From Amblyomma americanum (lineage: Eukaryota > Arthropoda > Arachnida > Ixodida > Ixodidae), in the NCBI RefSeq assembly GCF_052857255.1, contig NC_135497.1:197399986-197463985 (forward strand): a stretch of DNA of 64,000 nucleotides. Reading direction: 5' to 3'. Shown here one piece after another: positions 10,775 to 20,060 of the stretch. A program made the translations under genes and the position numbers. The notes below the pieces were generated by a model that ran no database searches, was not told where the DNA came from, and worked only from the letters and a program-made list of their open reading frames with translations. Position 1 is the first letter of the stretch. The number at the start of each line of letters is the position of its first letter.

Positions 10775-11010
10775 CTTCGCCTCCGCGTTTCGATGGAGGC
10801 GAAGCTCGAAAGGCGCCCGTAAGCTGTGTGACGTCAGAGCAGGTCAATGATCCCCGTGTGGTTGAAATTATTCCGGAGTCCTCCACTACGGCGCTTCTTT
10901 CACTGTTTCCTCTTCCACTCCAACCTTATTTCCTGCACGGTGTCCGCCGAGAAATGACGCAGTTACTGCGCTTTCATTTCCTGAAAACATTTTTTTTTTT
11001 CATTTTCCGC
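10775..11010 (+). mobile_element. Diverged SINE, no tRNA head
   Basis: Body blocks GTTTCGATGGAGGCGAA, AATTATTCCGGAGTCCTCCA and GACGCAGTTACTGCGC are recognisable; ends in a T-rich tail. Confidence 0.6.
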
Positions 11011-11016
11011 TAGCAT

Positions 11017-11225
11017 GCCAAAGCTGTGGCTCAGGAGTAGGGCGCTCGGCCGCTGACCCGAAAGACGCGCGGATTTGATCCCGGCCGTGACGGTCGAATT
11101 TCGATGTAAGCGAAATGCTAGTGGCCCCGTGTACTGTGCGATGGCAGGGCACGATAAAGGACCGCAGGTGGTCAGAATTATTCGTAGCCCTTCACTACGG
11201 CGCCCCTCACAGACTGAGTCGCTTC
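11017..11225 (+). mobile_element. Diverged SINE with tRNA-like head
   Basis: Begins with an A-box-like TGTGGCTCAGGAGTAGGGCG and B-box-like GGATTTGATCCC, followed by the SINE body TTTCGATGTAAGCGAAATGC..GTGTACTGTGCGATGGCA. Mutated relative to the copy at 49,572. Confidence 0.65.
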
Positions 11226-12074
11226 GATACGTTAAACCCCGTTAAACCAAACCATTTTTCACTACCTGGTCAGGCGACGCATCAGTGGTACCCTGGTCCC
11301 TCTTGTCTGGAGCGCTTTCGCGCGGTCTCGCCACGTATAGCAAACGAGAACATTTGATATCTGTCGAACTAAATGTCCGCTCGTATTGCAGAACTGGAAT
11401 ACGCCTTTCCCGGAAGTCTAAGCCGTGCTATGCTCGGAGACAACGTTCTCTGGCGCTGGTGTCGAGCGGGCATCGAGACACCCTGTTTACGATCACGAGA
11501 CGCTGGCTCTCAAGAACGTGCTGCTCGCACGCGCGGATACGCCAGCAACCGGTATCGAGAAGCCGGAGGCACACGCCCGCAGCTTCTAATGCTGTGCTAC
11601 AGACCGTTGTCCCCACGTGCACTAAAACACAGTCTCGACCCACACAATATACCCGACCGGAGACGCTGGGTACTACATAGGCCCGTACCACGCTGTGGAA
11701 AGAACCAGTCTAGGGACGCTGCGCGCACCGAGCGATAGAACGCTACCAGAGATGCACAACTCTACATATGATGCTAAAAATTTGGGGCGCCTTATGGTTA
11801 TTGAATACCGCCCAGCGCAGTCTTTCCGAAGGGTATTCTTTGGAGTTACGATAAAGGTCTCCTATTCTTTACTTTGCATCTACTTTCAAATGGAGTGGCA
11901 GTTGATGCAAGTTAGGGTGTAGTAGATCGCTACGCAATGAGACAACTACTGAAGCAAGAAGAAAAAATGGTTTTATTTTTTAAACTTTCTGAAACAACAC
12001 AGTGCTTGGATATGTTTGCTAACACAACGATCACCTTCTCAGCAAAGCGCCGTGTTCTAGAAGCTCTCAAACTA

Positions 12075-13038
12075 GGCACGGGCCCAGGCCCTCATCGAGA
12101 AACACGCCCAAGACCCGCACGCCCGGTACGTGGACGCAGCGGAATACAAACGAGAAGGCTTCGCGGCAGTGGTCGTTGCGGCGGCTACCGGCACCACGAC
12201 AACGGCAGCGAGCGTGCGGTGCACGGACGCCACAGACGCCGAGGAGGTTGCCATCGCTCTGGCGATCTCCGAGGCCGAGTGTCACACCGTGCTCAGTGAC
12301 TCGAGGAACGCCGTGCGCAACTTTGCCAAGGGGCGAGTGAGCGCGCCGGCGGCCGCCATCATCGGCAAGCTCCAGCCCCAAGACCGCCGCAGCACCATCC
12401 GTATCAAGTGGTTCCCGGCGCACGCGGGCGAGTGTGCATCCTCGCCGAACCACAACGAGACGGCCCATTCGGCGGCGCGAGCGCTTACCCTCCGCGCCCC
12501 CGAGAGTGACCGTTCCGTGTGGTGGTTCGAAACCAAGGACCGCGTAACCAGTTATGGCGAAGTTACCATGTGTTACCGCCTAGCTCGACGGACAATGCCG
12601 CCTCCCCACCCGGCACTCAGTCGGGAGGAGGCCGTCATCCTAAGACAGATACAGACCGGGTCACTCCTCGCCCCGGCAGTGCTACACGTACTTCACCCAG
12701 AACTCTATCCGAGCGATGTGCGCAATGTTTGTGCAGCTGGTCCGGCGGACCAATGGCACATCATGTGGAACTGTGCCAGGTTCCCGACCGAGGCTACCTC
12801 CAGGATATACCCGCCCGAACTTCAAAGTGCAGTGCAGTCTGCAGACAAGGACATTCAACTATGGGCCGTCCAGCAGGCCCGGGGTGCGCTCGAAAAGCAC
12901 AAGCCTCACTACCCACCACAAACGGGCCGAACGGGGGTAGTGCAGAGGAGGGCATAACCCCGGGTCGACGCTTGGCCAACGTCACGACGCGTCAAACCGT
13001 CGGTTGCCGGCATTTTCAATAAAGTTTTTCCTACCTAC
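12075..13038 (+). mobile_element. I-type LINE 3' fragment with intact RNase H
   Basis: 5'-truncated insertion inside the eIF4E 3' end of unit copy 3. The frame is open from 12,076 to the stop at 12,955-12,957. It encodes an RNase H domain with the expected acidic residues (YVDAAEY, DAEEVAIAL, LSDSRNA) and WFPAHAGE, then a C-terminal Cys/His region ending MWNC. The 3' untranslated part has AATAAAGTTTTT followed by a CTAC tetranucleotide tail. A CTA microduplication flanks it. Open frame and clean junctions indicate a recent insertion. Confidence 0.85.
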
Positions 13039-13669
13039 CTACGTATCTGGCCGTCTTTGAGGAGCCGTTCTTGGCCTGCGTGTCACCATGGGCTTGGTAT
13101 AGAATACAGCTCTTTGGATCCATGTATAACCTCTTCTTCAAGATCTCCCCGATCCGCGTGTTGCTGTCCTTACTGCGATAGTCCGCCGTCCACACAGAAA
13201 CCATGTCGCTCTTTTTTCGGATCTGAACCACAGCTCCACACACGTCGGCGCCAAGTTCGCCAAAGCCCTCGCCGATCAAGCACAGCAGAGTTTCGAGCCA
13301 GCAGTTGTCCGTTACCGCCTGGTTCTTGCGCAGCTTGACGAGCCAACGACCACCTTGGCTGTTACGGCGATCTTCCCACATGGGCTTGATACCGTACTTG
13401 AACACGGAGTAGTCGCATCCTTCAGCTATTTTGCTGGGAAGCTCCATGTGGTTGTACAGAGCCCAGAAGTCTTCGACCGTGTCGAACGAAGAGATCTGTA
13501 GAAGGTTTTCTTCCCAACTGCGGTTCCTGTCGTTCTTATGGTACCAGAGGCTCCACCGATGTTGTAGGGGGTGCTTCCACGGTTCTTCAGGCGATGTGCC
13601 CGTGTTAGCCTGTTTGGATGACTCAGGCTTTTCCAGGTCCCTCTCGGAAGGCTTATTTTCGAGTGACAT
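13031..13669 (-). CDS. eIF4E: Eukaryotic translation initiation factor 4E, intronless copy 3, altered C-terminus
   Basis: 212-residue eIF4E with all cap-binding residues kept (Trp52, Trp98-Glu99, Arg151, Trp160) and Trp69. The end differs from copies 1 and 2: after ARYV the native Val-stop is replaced by Gly-Arg-stop, because an I-type LINE inserted at the last codon and its CTAC tail, read in antisense, supplies a TAG. The original 3' untranslated region and AATAAA now lie about 960 bp further on, so 3' end formation may be changed. Start, TATA and initiator are as in the other copies. The changed tail is two residues long and outside the folded core, so the protein could still bind cap. Confidence 0.88.
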   Translation of the reverse strand: MSLENKPSERDLEKPESSKQANTGTSPEEPWKHPLQHRWSLWYHKNDRNRSWEENLLQISSFDTVEDFWALYNHMELPSKIAEGCDYSVFKYGIKPMWEDRRNSQGGRWLVKLRKNQAVTDNCWLETLLCLIGEGFGELGADVCGAVVQIRKKSDMVSVWTADYRSKDSNTRIGEILKKRLYMDPKSCILYQAHGDTQAKNGSSKTARYVGR

Positions 13670-13764
13670 CCTGAACAGCGTTTGTGCCTGCCGAAACACC
13701 AAGCACACCAAACACCAACCACCAAACACCAAACACCAAGCTTCCGCAGGGCAGGAATGCGGCA

Positions 13765-13797
13765 GACTGACAGAACGCAGCACCGCCTCTATATATA
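13765..13797 (-). promoter_or_regulatory. TATA box and initiator of eIF4E copy 3
   Basis: TATATATA (13,797-13,790) and TCAGTC (13,770-13,765) on the minus strand, same spacing as in the other copies. Confidence 0.6.
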
Positions 13798-14040
13798 GCC
13801 TTTCGTCAGGCTATCCCAGCAAGCATTGCAACCACGCGGTTCAGCTCGGGAAAGAAATGCGTTCCACGGCAGGCGTCCATACAAACGAGCAGGGTATAGC
13901 GTCCCAACGCTCGGACACGGAGGCGCCTCCAATGCAAGCAATGCACTTTCCTCTGCGTCAGTGTTCCTGACACATGTAAGGTGTCAAACGCCTTATCTAA
14001 AAGCGCAGTAAAGTGTTTAGTTTCAACAAAATGAGAACTT

Positions 14041-14258
14041 GAGGAAAGGAAATGGCGCAGTATCTGTCTCACATATCGGCTGACACCAGCGCCGCGCCGT
14101 AAGGGAAGGGCTAAGAGAAGAAAGGAAGAAAGAGGTGCCGTAGTGGAGGGCTCCGGAATAATTTCGACCGCCTGGGGATATTTAGCGTGCACTGACAGCG
14201 CACAGCACACGGGCGCCTTAGCGTTTAGCCTCCATCGAAACGCGGCCGCCCCGGAAAG
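14041..14258 (-). mobile_element. SINE, head missing (unit copy 3)
   Basis: Counterpart of 4,902-5,116. Confidence 0.7.
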
Positions 14259-14265
14259 TTGATTT

Positions 14266-14538
14266 TTAGGAAATAGTAACTGTCTCACACCTCGGTGGAC
14301 ACCTCATACCGCGCTTTGATGGAAGGGGTGAAATAAAAAGAGAAAGAACATAGAGAGAAACTGTAATAGTAGTGGAGGACTCCGGAATAATTTCGACCAC
14401 CTGTGGATTTCCGCAACCCACTTACATTGCACAGCCCACGGGCGCCTGTTGAGTTCCGCCTCCACCGAACCGCTGCCGCCGCGGCCAGGATTGAACCCGG
14501 GTCCTGCGATCTCATTAGCTAAGCATCTTGATTACAAC
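14266..14538 (-). mobile_element. SINE with tRNA-like head (unit copy 3)
   Basis: Counterpart of 5,128-5,400. Confidence 0.65.
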
Positions 14539-15300
14539 TACACGCATATACGTGAAGGGGTATTTGAGTTTCACACATCCACGGGATTCTGAGCGGCGCA
14601 CGCGGTGATTGCGACGCGCGTCTGTTCTTTCCGATTTTTCCTCTCTCCTATATATTCTCTCTGCATGCGGCAGTAGGTGTGGCCAATTTTGTTTTTACAG
14701 CGAAACTGTATGCCTCTACCGTCCAAGGAAATTTTCTTGTCGTCGTCAGCAAAAAACGGCAGGCTAAAGAAAAACCACAAAACAAGCATCAAAACCACAT
14801 GATGAATGATAAGGCGCGTGTGAACAATGGAAACACCTTCCGGCCCGTTCCAGTAAATTAACATTAGGTTTGCACCTGCTCCGAAAGGGGTTGACTTGAT
14901 TCGAAGCCCTCGTGTGAAGTGCAAACCATATAATATATGATAACAGCGGCGGCCTAACTGGCTAAAGATAATAAAAAGTGGGAGAAAAACATTAAAAGAA
15001 ATTTGAGGACGCTTAAGCTTCGTCTTTAAGAGCGGTGCGCGAAAGCGTGTTGCAGCGTTTCCAATGAGTCCACGGAACGGAACGCTATCGTGCGTTCGGC
15101 GCGACGCCTTGTCCATTGGACAATTTAAGCAAACGAAACATATATTGGTGGACACCCAAACCGCGCCCTAAGGCAAGGAAAACGAAATGAAAATTGGTTA
15201 TAAGAAAAGGAAATGACGCCTGTCTCGCATATCTCGGGGGACACCCAGACCAGGCCGTAAGGGAAGGAATATTTCCGAAGCGCGGTACCAACAACTACGC
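14539..15300. repeat. Duplicated sequence and SINE tail fragments
   Basis: Counterpart of 5,401-6,170. No gene seen; differences from copy 1 are scattered point changes. Confidence 0.6.
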
Positions 15301-15511
15301 GTTCCGGTAAACATTGCGTTTGCAGCTGCTTCGAAAGGGGTTGACGTCGTTCGAAGCTCTCGAGTGGAGTGGAAACCGCATAATGTATGAGAACGGCGCC
15401 TGCAAACAATGCAAAGCACGTTCCTTTTCCAGTGTGTGTTTCACGATAAAGACAATAATAATAATAATTGGTTTGGGGGGAAAGGAAAATGGCACAGTAT
15501 CCGTCTCATGG

Positions 15512-16914
15512 AGGGGACATCGTGCTAGAAAAACTAGCCACCCTGTATACGCAATGCCGTATGACCTCGACTGTACCAGAAGCTTGGAAGAATGCAAACA
15601 TTATCTTAATTCATAAGAAGGGAGACGCCAAGGACTTGAAAAATTACAGGCCGATCAGCTTACTAACCGTTGCCTACAAAGTATTTACTAAGGTAATCGC
15701 TAATAGAGTCAGGGCAACGTTAGACTTTAATCAACCAAATGATCAGGCAGGCTTTCGTAAAGGATATTCCACAATAGATCATATTCACACTATCAATCAG
15801 GTGATAGAGAAATGCGCAGAATATAACCAACCTCTATATATAGCTTGCATTGATTACGAGAAAGCATTCGACTCAGTGGAAACCTCAGCAGTCATACAGG
15901 CATTGCGTAATCAGGGGGTAGAAGAGTCTTATGTCAAAATACTGGAAGATATATATAGCAACTGCACAGCTACTATAGTCCTCCATAAAGTCAGCAATAA
16001 AATTCCAATAAGGAAGGGCGTCAGGCAAGGAGACACGATCTCGCCAATGCTGTTCACCGCATGTTTGCAGGAGGTATTTCGAGGCCTGAATTGGGAACAG
16101 TTGGGAATAAGAATGGAGAATACCTAAATAATCTGCGATTTGCTGATGACATTGCCTTGCTGAGTCACTCAGGAGGTGAACTGCAAATCATGATCAACGA
16201 GTTAGACAGGCAGAGCAGATCGATGGGTCTAAAAATTAACATGCAGAAAACCAAGGTAATGTTCAACAGCCTAGCAAGGGAACAACAGTTCACAATTGGC
16301 AGCGAGAGCCTAGAAATTGTGCCGGAATACGTCTACTTAGGGCAGGTAGTGACAGCTGATCCGGATCATGAGAGGGAGATAACTAGAAGGATAAGAATGG
16401 GGTGGAGCGCATATGGTAAATTCTCGCAGATCATGAGTGGCAGTTTACCAATTTCCCTCAAGAGAAAAGTGTACAACAGCATAATCTTACCGGTACTCAC
16501 CTACGGGGCAGAAACGTGGAGGCTAACGAAAAGAGTTCAGCTTAAGTTAAGGACAACGCAGCGAGCCATGGAAAGAAAAATGATAGGTGTAACGTTAAGA
16601 GATCGGAAGCGGGCAGAGTGGGTGAGGGAACAAACACAGGTTAATGACATCCTAGTCGAAATCACGAGAAAAAAATGGGCTTGGGCAGGGCATGTAATGC
16701 GAAGGCAAGATAACTGCTGGTCTTTAAGGGTAAAGGAGTGGGTTCCAAGAGAAAGTAAGCGTAGCAGGGGGCGGCAGAAGGTTAGGTGGGCGGATGAGAT
16801 TAAGAAGTTTGCAGGCAAAGGGTGGATGCAGCTGGCAAAGGATAGGGTTAATTGGAGACATGGGAAAGGCCTTTGCCCTGCAGTGGGTGTAGTAAGGCTG
16901 ATGATGATGATGAT
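15512..16914 (+). mobile_element. RTE/BovB-like LINE, copy 2, with 3' end
   Basis: Longest RTE-type piece: reverse transcriptase motifs NYRPISLL, QAGFRKGYSTIDHI, DYEKAFDSV, RQGDTISPMLF and FADDIALLS, then the thumb and C-terminal region (YGAETWRLTKR, TTQRAMERKMIGV, WAWAGHVMRR, WADEIKKFAGKGW). A small deletion near 16,110 (AGAATGGAG here, AGAATAAATAGAG in copy 1) shifts the frame just before the catalytic FADD, so it is inactive. It ends in a TGATGATGA tail (about 16,899-16,914), the microsatellite-type 3' end known for RTE/BovB elements. The endonuclease half is missing. Confidence 0.88.
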
Positions 16915-16915
16915 A

Positions 16916-17174
16916 TCGTTGGACACCTGAACCACGCCGTAAGGGAAGGGATAAAGGAGGGAGTGAAAGAAGAAAGGAAGAAGAGGTGCCGTAGTGGAGG
17001 GCTCCAGAATAATTTTAACCACCTGGGGATCTTTAACGTGCACTGACATCGCACAGCACACGGGCGCCTTAGCGTTTTTCCTCCATAAAAACGCAGCCGC
17101 CGCGGTCGGGTTCGAACCCGGGAACTACGGATCAGTAGTTGAGCGCCCTAACCACTGTGCCTCCGCGGCGGGGC
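16916..17174 (-). mobile_element. SINE with tRNA-like head, 3' truncated
   Basis: Starts right after the RTE tail. Body and head are complete, with B-box GGTTCGAACCC; the terminal AATTGGTTTTTGGGG part is missing. Its head forms the start of block A copy 2. Confidence 0.75.
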
Positions 17175-17655
17175 CGATAAAGACAACGGTTGCGTATTCG
17201 TGTTGTCGTAAACAAAAAAAAATGGCAGGCTAAAATGTAACGCAAACAGCGTACCTCCTTTAAAATCAGGCATACAGCATATAGCTCAAGAACATCTGGC
17301 TTGTCTTTGGTTTCACTATTTGTAGAGCCACGTGTGTGAATATTCAAGTGACGTCGCAATGGGTAATTGGGTGTCGTTTGACCGCTTCGCTGTCCGACCA
17401 CCTTCACAGCGCGGGTAGGAACCACAATTTTTAAAGCGTTGCATTACTTCGCAAGGCAGCCAGCCATTTCGGCTCGTCGCGTCGTATGCCGCGTAGGCAG
17501 CCGTATGCCGTGTGCCGACGAACGACCTTGAGCCTCCGTTGCCTAGCAACACCGCAGCCGCGCTCCAACAAATGGCGCCGCCGACGACGCCGCTGCCGTC
17601 GCTCCACCAGGTGTGCTCCGCTGGGGTAGAGGGAGAGGAGGCGTCGCCTCGCGGG

Positions 17656-17744
<89 letters not shown>

Positions 17745-17905
17745 GCGGTTAGCCTCACTGTATTGTAGTCGTTATGGAGAGCGCGAAAGAGACGCAACAA
17801 CGACAGAACTAAGCGAGGAAGAGACAACGCGCTCTAGAGACGTTAGAAGAACGCGCCGCACGACTCGAGAAGCGTCGTAACGAAGATGCGGCTAGAAGTC
17901 GTGTC
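17101..17905. repeat. Direct repeat block A, copy 2
   Basis: Counterpart of 1-745 with an expanded TA array at about 17,659-17,744. The pair brackets the eIF4E duplication cluster in direct orientation. Confidence 0.85.
17659..17744. repeat. (TA)n microsatellite
   Basis: About 85 bp of uninterrupted TA. The equivalent site in block A copy 1 has under 20 bp. Confidence 0.97.
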
Positions 17906-18022
17906 ACGTCCTGGAGTGACTCTTCAACCGCGGAAGAGACCGGTTTGAGTTCTCGAGAGCGTCGGAAGGAGACGCTGCGTAGACATCGTGCCGAGGAAAC
18001 GAAGCTTTCGCAGTTCAACTAG
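17774..18022 (+). pseudogene. STPR-like repeat protein fragment, copy 2
   Basis: One frame from ATG at 17,774 to a stop near 18,020 reads an Arg/Glu/Lys-rich protein with [20 protein letters not shown] and later RKETLRRHRAEETK. This is the pattern of STPR-type peptide repeats. A TAA interrupts it after 12 codons. It begins just after the TA array, and the corresponding part of copy 1 (614-745) is truncated. I assign the family by pattern only; it may be a piece of a larger gene or of a transposon-encoded protein. Confidence 0.4.
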
Positions 18023-18221
18023 GGTTAACCAGAGCTACACCACAGCCAATTTTTTTTTTAACGCGACAGCGTTAAGGAGCTTGTGTCGCAGAAAAGCCGG
18101 TGTCGTCGGCGTCGGCCGTGAGCAAAAAATTCCTCCTCCTCCCAGTGAGCTAAAAATCCCCCTCCTCCTACTCGCAATGTACGCCACTGCCCCAACAGAT
18201 TGCGCGCGACGGCAGCGCAAG

Positions 18222-18420
18222 GAAAGGGACGCCTGTCACATATTTCGGTGGACAACCCGGACCGCACCGCAAGGGAAGGAAAATGAAATGAAAATTGGTT
18301 TTAAGGAAAGGAAGTGAGGCCTGTCCCACATATCTCTGTGGACACCCGAACCGCGCCGCAAGGAAGGAAAATTGAAATGAAAATTGATTTCAAGGAAAGG
18401 AAGTGACGCGTCTGACATAC
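18222..18420 (-). mobile_element. Tandem SINE 3'-region fragments
   Basis: Three successive partial units with GGAAAGGAAGTGA, CTGTGGACACCCGAACC and GCAAGGAAGGAAAAT. No tRNA heads. Confidence 0.6.
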
Positions 18421-19056
18421 CTCTCGTTCGGGCGCAGTGGGGCCGTGCGGGCACGCAGGAATCACGCGGTGAGCGGCGAACAACGCAGCGCACATCCAAA
18501 GCGCTTTCACCACGAAGCTTGCTGCTTGCTGCCCGTTCGTTCGGCGCGGAAGCTAGGCTGGCGTTCGTGGCATCGCGTTTGTCGAGAACAATGTCTTGGG
18601 TCCCGCGCGCTTCGGCGGTACGAGGACTCTCAGGTATCTATGAACGTAAAATAGAGAATGACCTTCCGCATATATGGGAATTAACCCATTACGCTATCGC
18701 GTCATACCCTCATGGCGGAGCTTGAGTGTCCCCTCCAATTTTTATCCTCAGTGATTTCAGGACACAGCAGTAACATTGCCCTTTGATTCGTGGCATCGTG
18801 TTTGTCGAGAACGATGTGCCGACGAAATACGACTGCAAGTTGAGTCCCGCGATTTTCGGCAAGGCGCCTGGCTGCGCTTCTACGTGGTTTGCCGCTCCGC
18901 GCGTCCGTTTCACCATACGTAGCAGAGCGATTTGTCTAACGGGCAAGGCGTCGCGCCGAACGGGCGATGGCGTTCCGTGGACTCCCTGGCAGTGCTGCAA
19001 CATGCTGTCGCGTTCCACTTAAGCGTCCTCCAATATTTTTTTGCCACACCGAATAC
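18421..19056. repeat. Dispersed repeat sequence, no gene identified
   Basis: Contains two related pieces sharing TTCGTGGCATCG and GTTTGTCGAGAAC (18,567-18,592 and 18,785-18,810). The part 18,622-18,745 is inverted relative to about 45,285-45,400. The part 18,925-19,035 is inverted relative to 5,870-5,995. Confidence 0.5.
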
Positions 19057-19690
19057 TTCAGCATAGTCATTATCTCGGGGCTGTCGCGTCCCGCACAATA
19101 GTATGGACTGCCGCGCAAACGGGTCTCGAGGGCAACGAAGCGGCCGACGCCGTTGGCCGCGCGCTCACTCTCCAGGCATCGCCCTCGCCTCCCCCCCGAA
19201 ACGGACTCCGACCCCAGTCCGGCTTTTACCTTCAAGGAAATCATCGATTATTACCAATTCGGCCATGCAATCTTTCCTAAGCCCTGCAAGGGCCTCACGA
19301 AGCCGCAGTAACGCTTACTCCTTCGCCTTTATACTAAAACACTGCTGTGGCCGGCAGTCATCAAACATTTCGACCCTGCGTGCACAGAGGAGTGCACGCA
19401 CTGTAGGGAAAAGTCTTGGGACATTTACCACATGGTGTGGCCATGCCAATCAACACCGCACCTTCCACCTATCCCCAACCCTACTTGGGAGGAATAGGAG
19501 GCGGCCCTGCTCGGCTGCTCTGAACTGGCGAGCCAAAAGGCCTTGGTCGGGCGCGCCCCAGCAGCAGCTACAGCCAATGGGCTCCTGTAATGAGCAGCCC
19601 ACCTAGCGTTTGTAAAGAACGACCCCTTAATTAAGGACCGCTCAACTCGCTGCCTGTACATATTTTGAAAATAAAGTTTTTCAGTCAGTC
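19057..19690 (+). mobile_element. I-type LINE 3' fragment, decayed
   Basis: RNase H end (TIVWTAAQTGLEGNEAADAVGRAL) and a C-terminal region with CTEECTHCREK and IYHMVWPC, spread over two frames with stops. It ends with AATAAAGTTTTT and a TCAG-repeat tail at 19,670-19,690. Older than the 12,075 insertion. Confidence 0.75.
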
Positions 19691-19875
19691 TACGCCAATG
19701 AACACAATGAACGCCGACGGCTTATAGAAGCAGAGGGGAGCGCTCGGTTGCGGCGGCTGACGTCATAGCTGTCACGTGGTTTCTCATCGGTTTAAGGTCA
19801 AACTCGCGCACACGGCGAAGAAGCTGCGGAGGGGAGTAGCAAGGCTTTCGCTTTAAAAACCAATTTCAAATTTTC

Positions 19876-20060
19876 CCATGTGCTGTTCGATGTCAGTGCG
19901 CGGTGAAGATCCTCAGGTGGTTGAAATTATGCCGGAGCCTACGGCAACTCTTGGTTCCTTTCTTCTCTCAGTGCCTCCTTGATCCCTTTCCTTATGACGT
20001 GGTTCCGGTTTCCCCCAAGACAGATACTGCGCCATTTCCTTACCCTAAAAGCCAATTTTA
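19876..20060 (+). mobile_element. SINE, head missing
   Basis: Body blocks GTGCTGTTCGATGTCAGTGC, GAAATTATGCCGGAGCC and the terminal CAGATACTGCGCCATTTCCT. Confidence 0.65.

Larger units (their letters stand above)
11262..16260. repeat. Segmental duplication unit B, copy 3
   Basis: Full-length counterpart of 2,438-7,117, broken by a LINE insertion at 12,075-13,038 and lacking the LINE of copy 1 (site near 13,993). Left flank, eIF4E, SINEs and RTE fragment follow in the same order. The RTE element continues to about 16,914 here. Confidence 0.9.
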
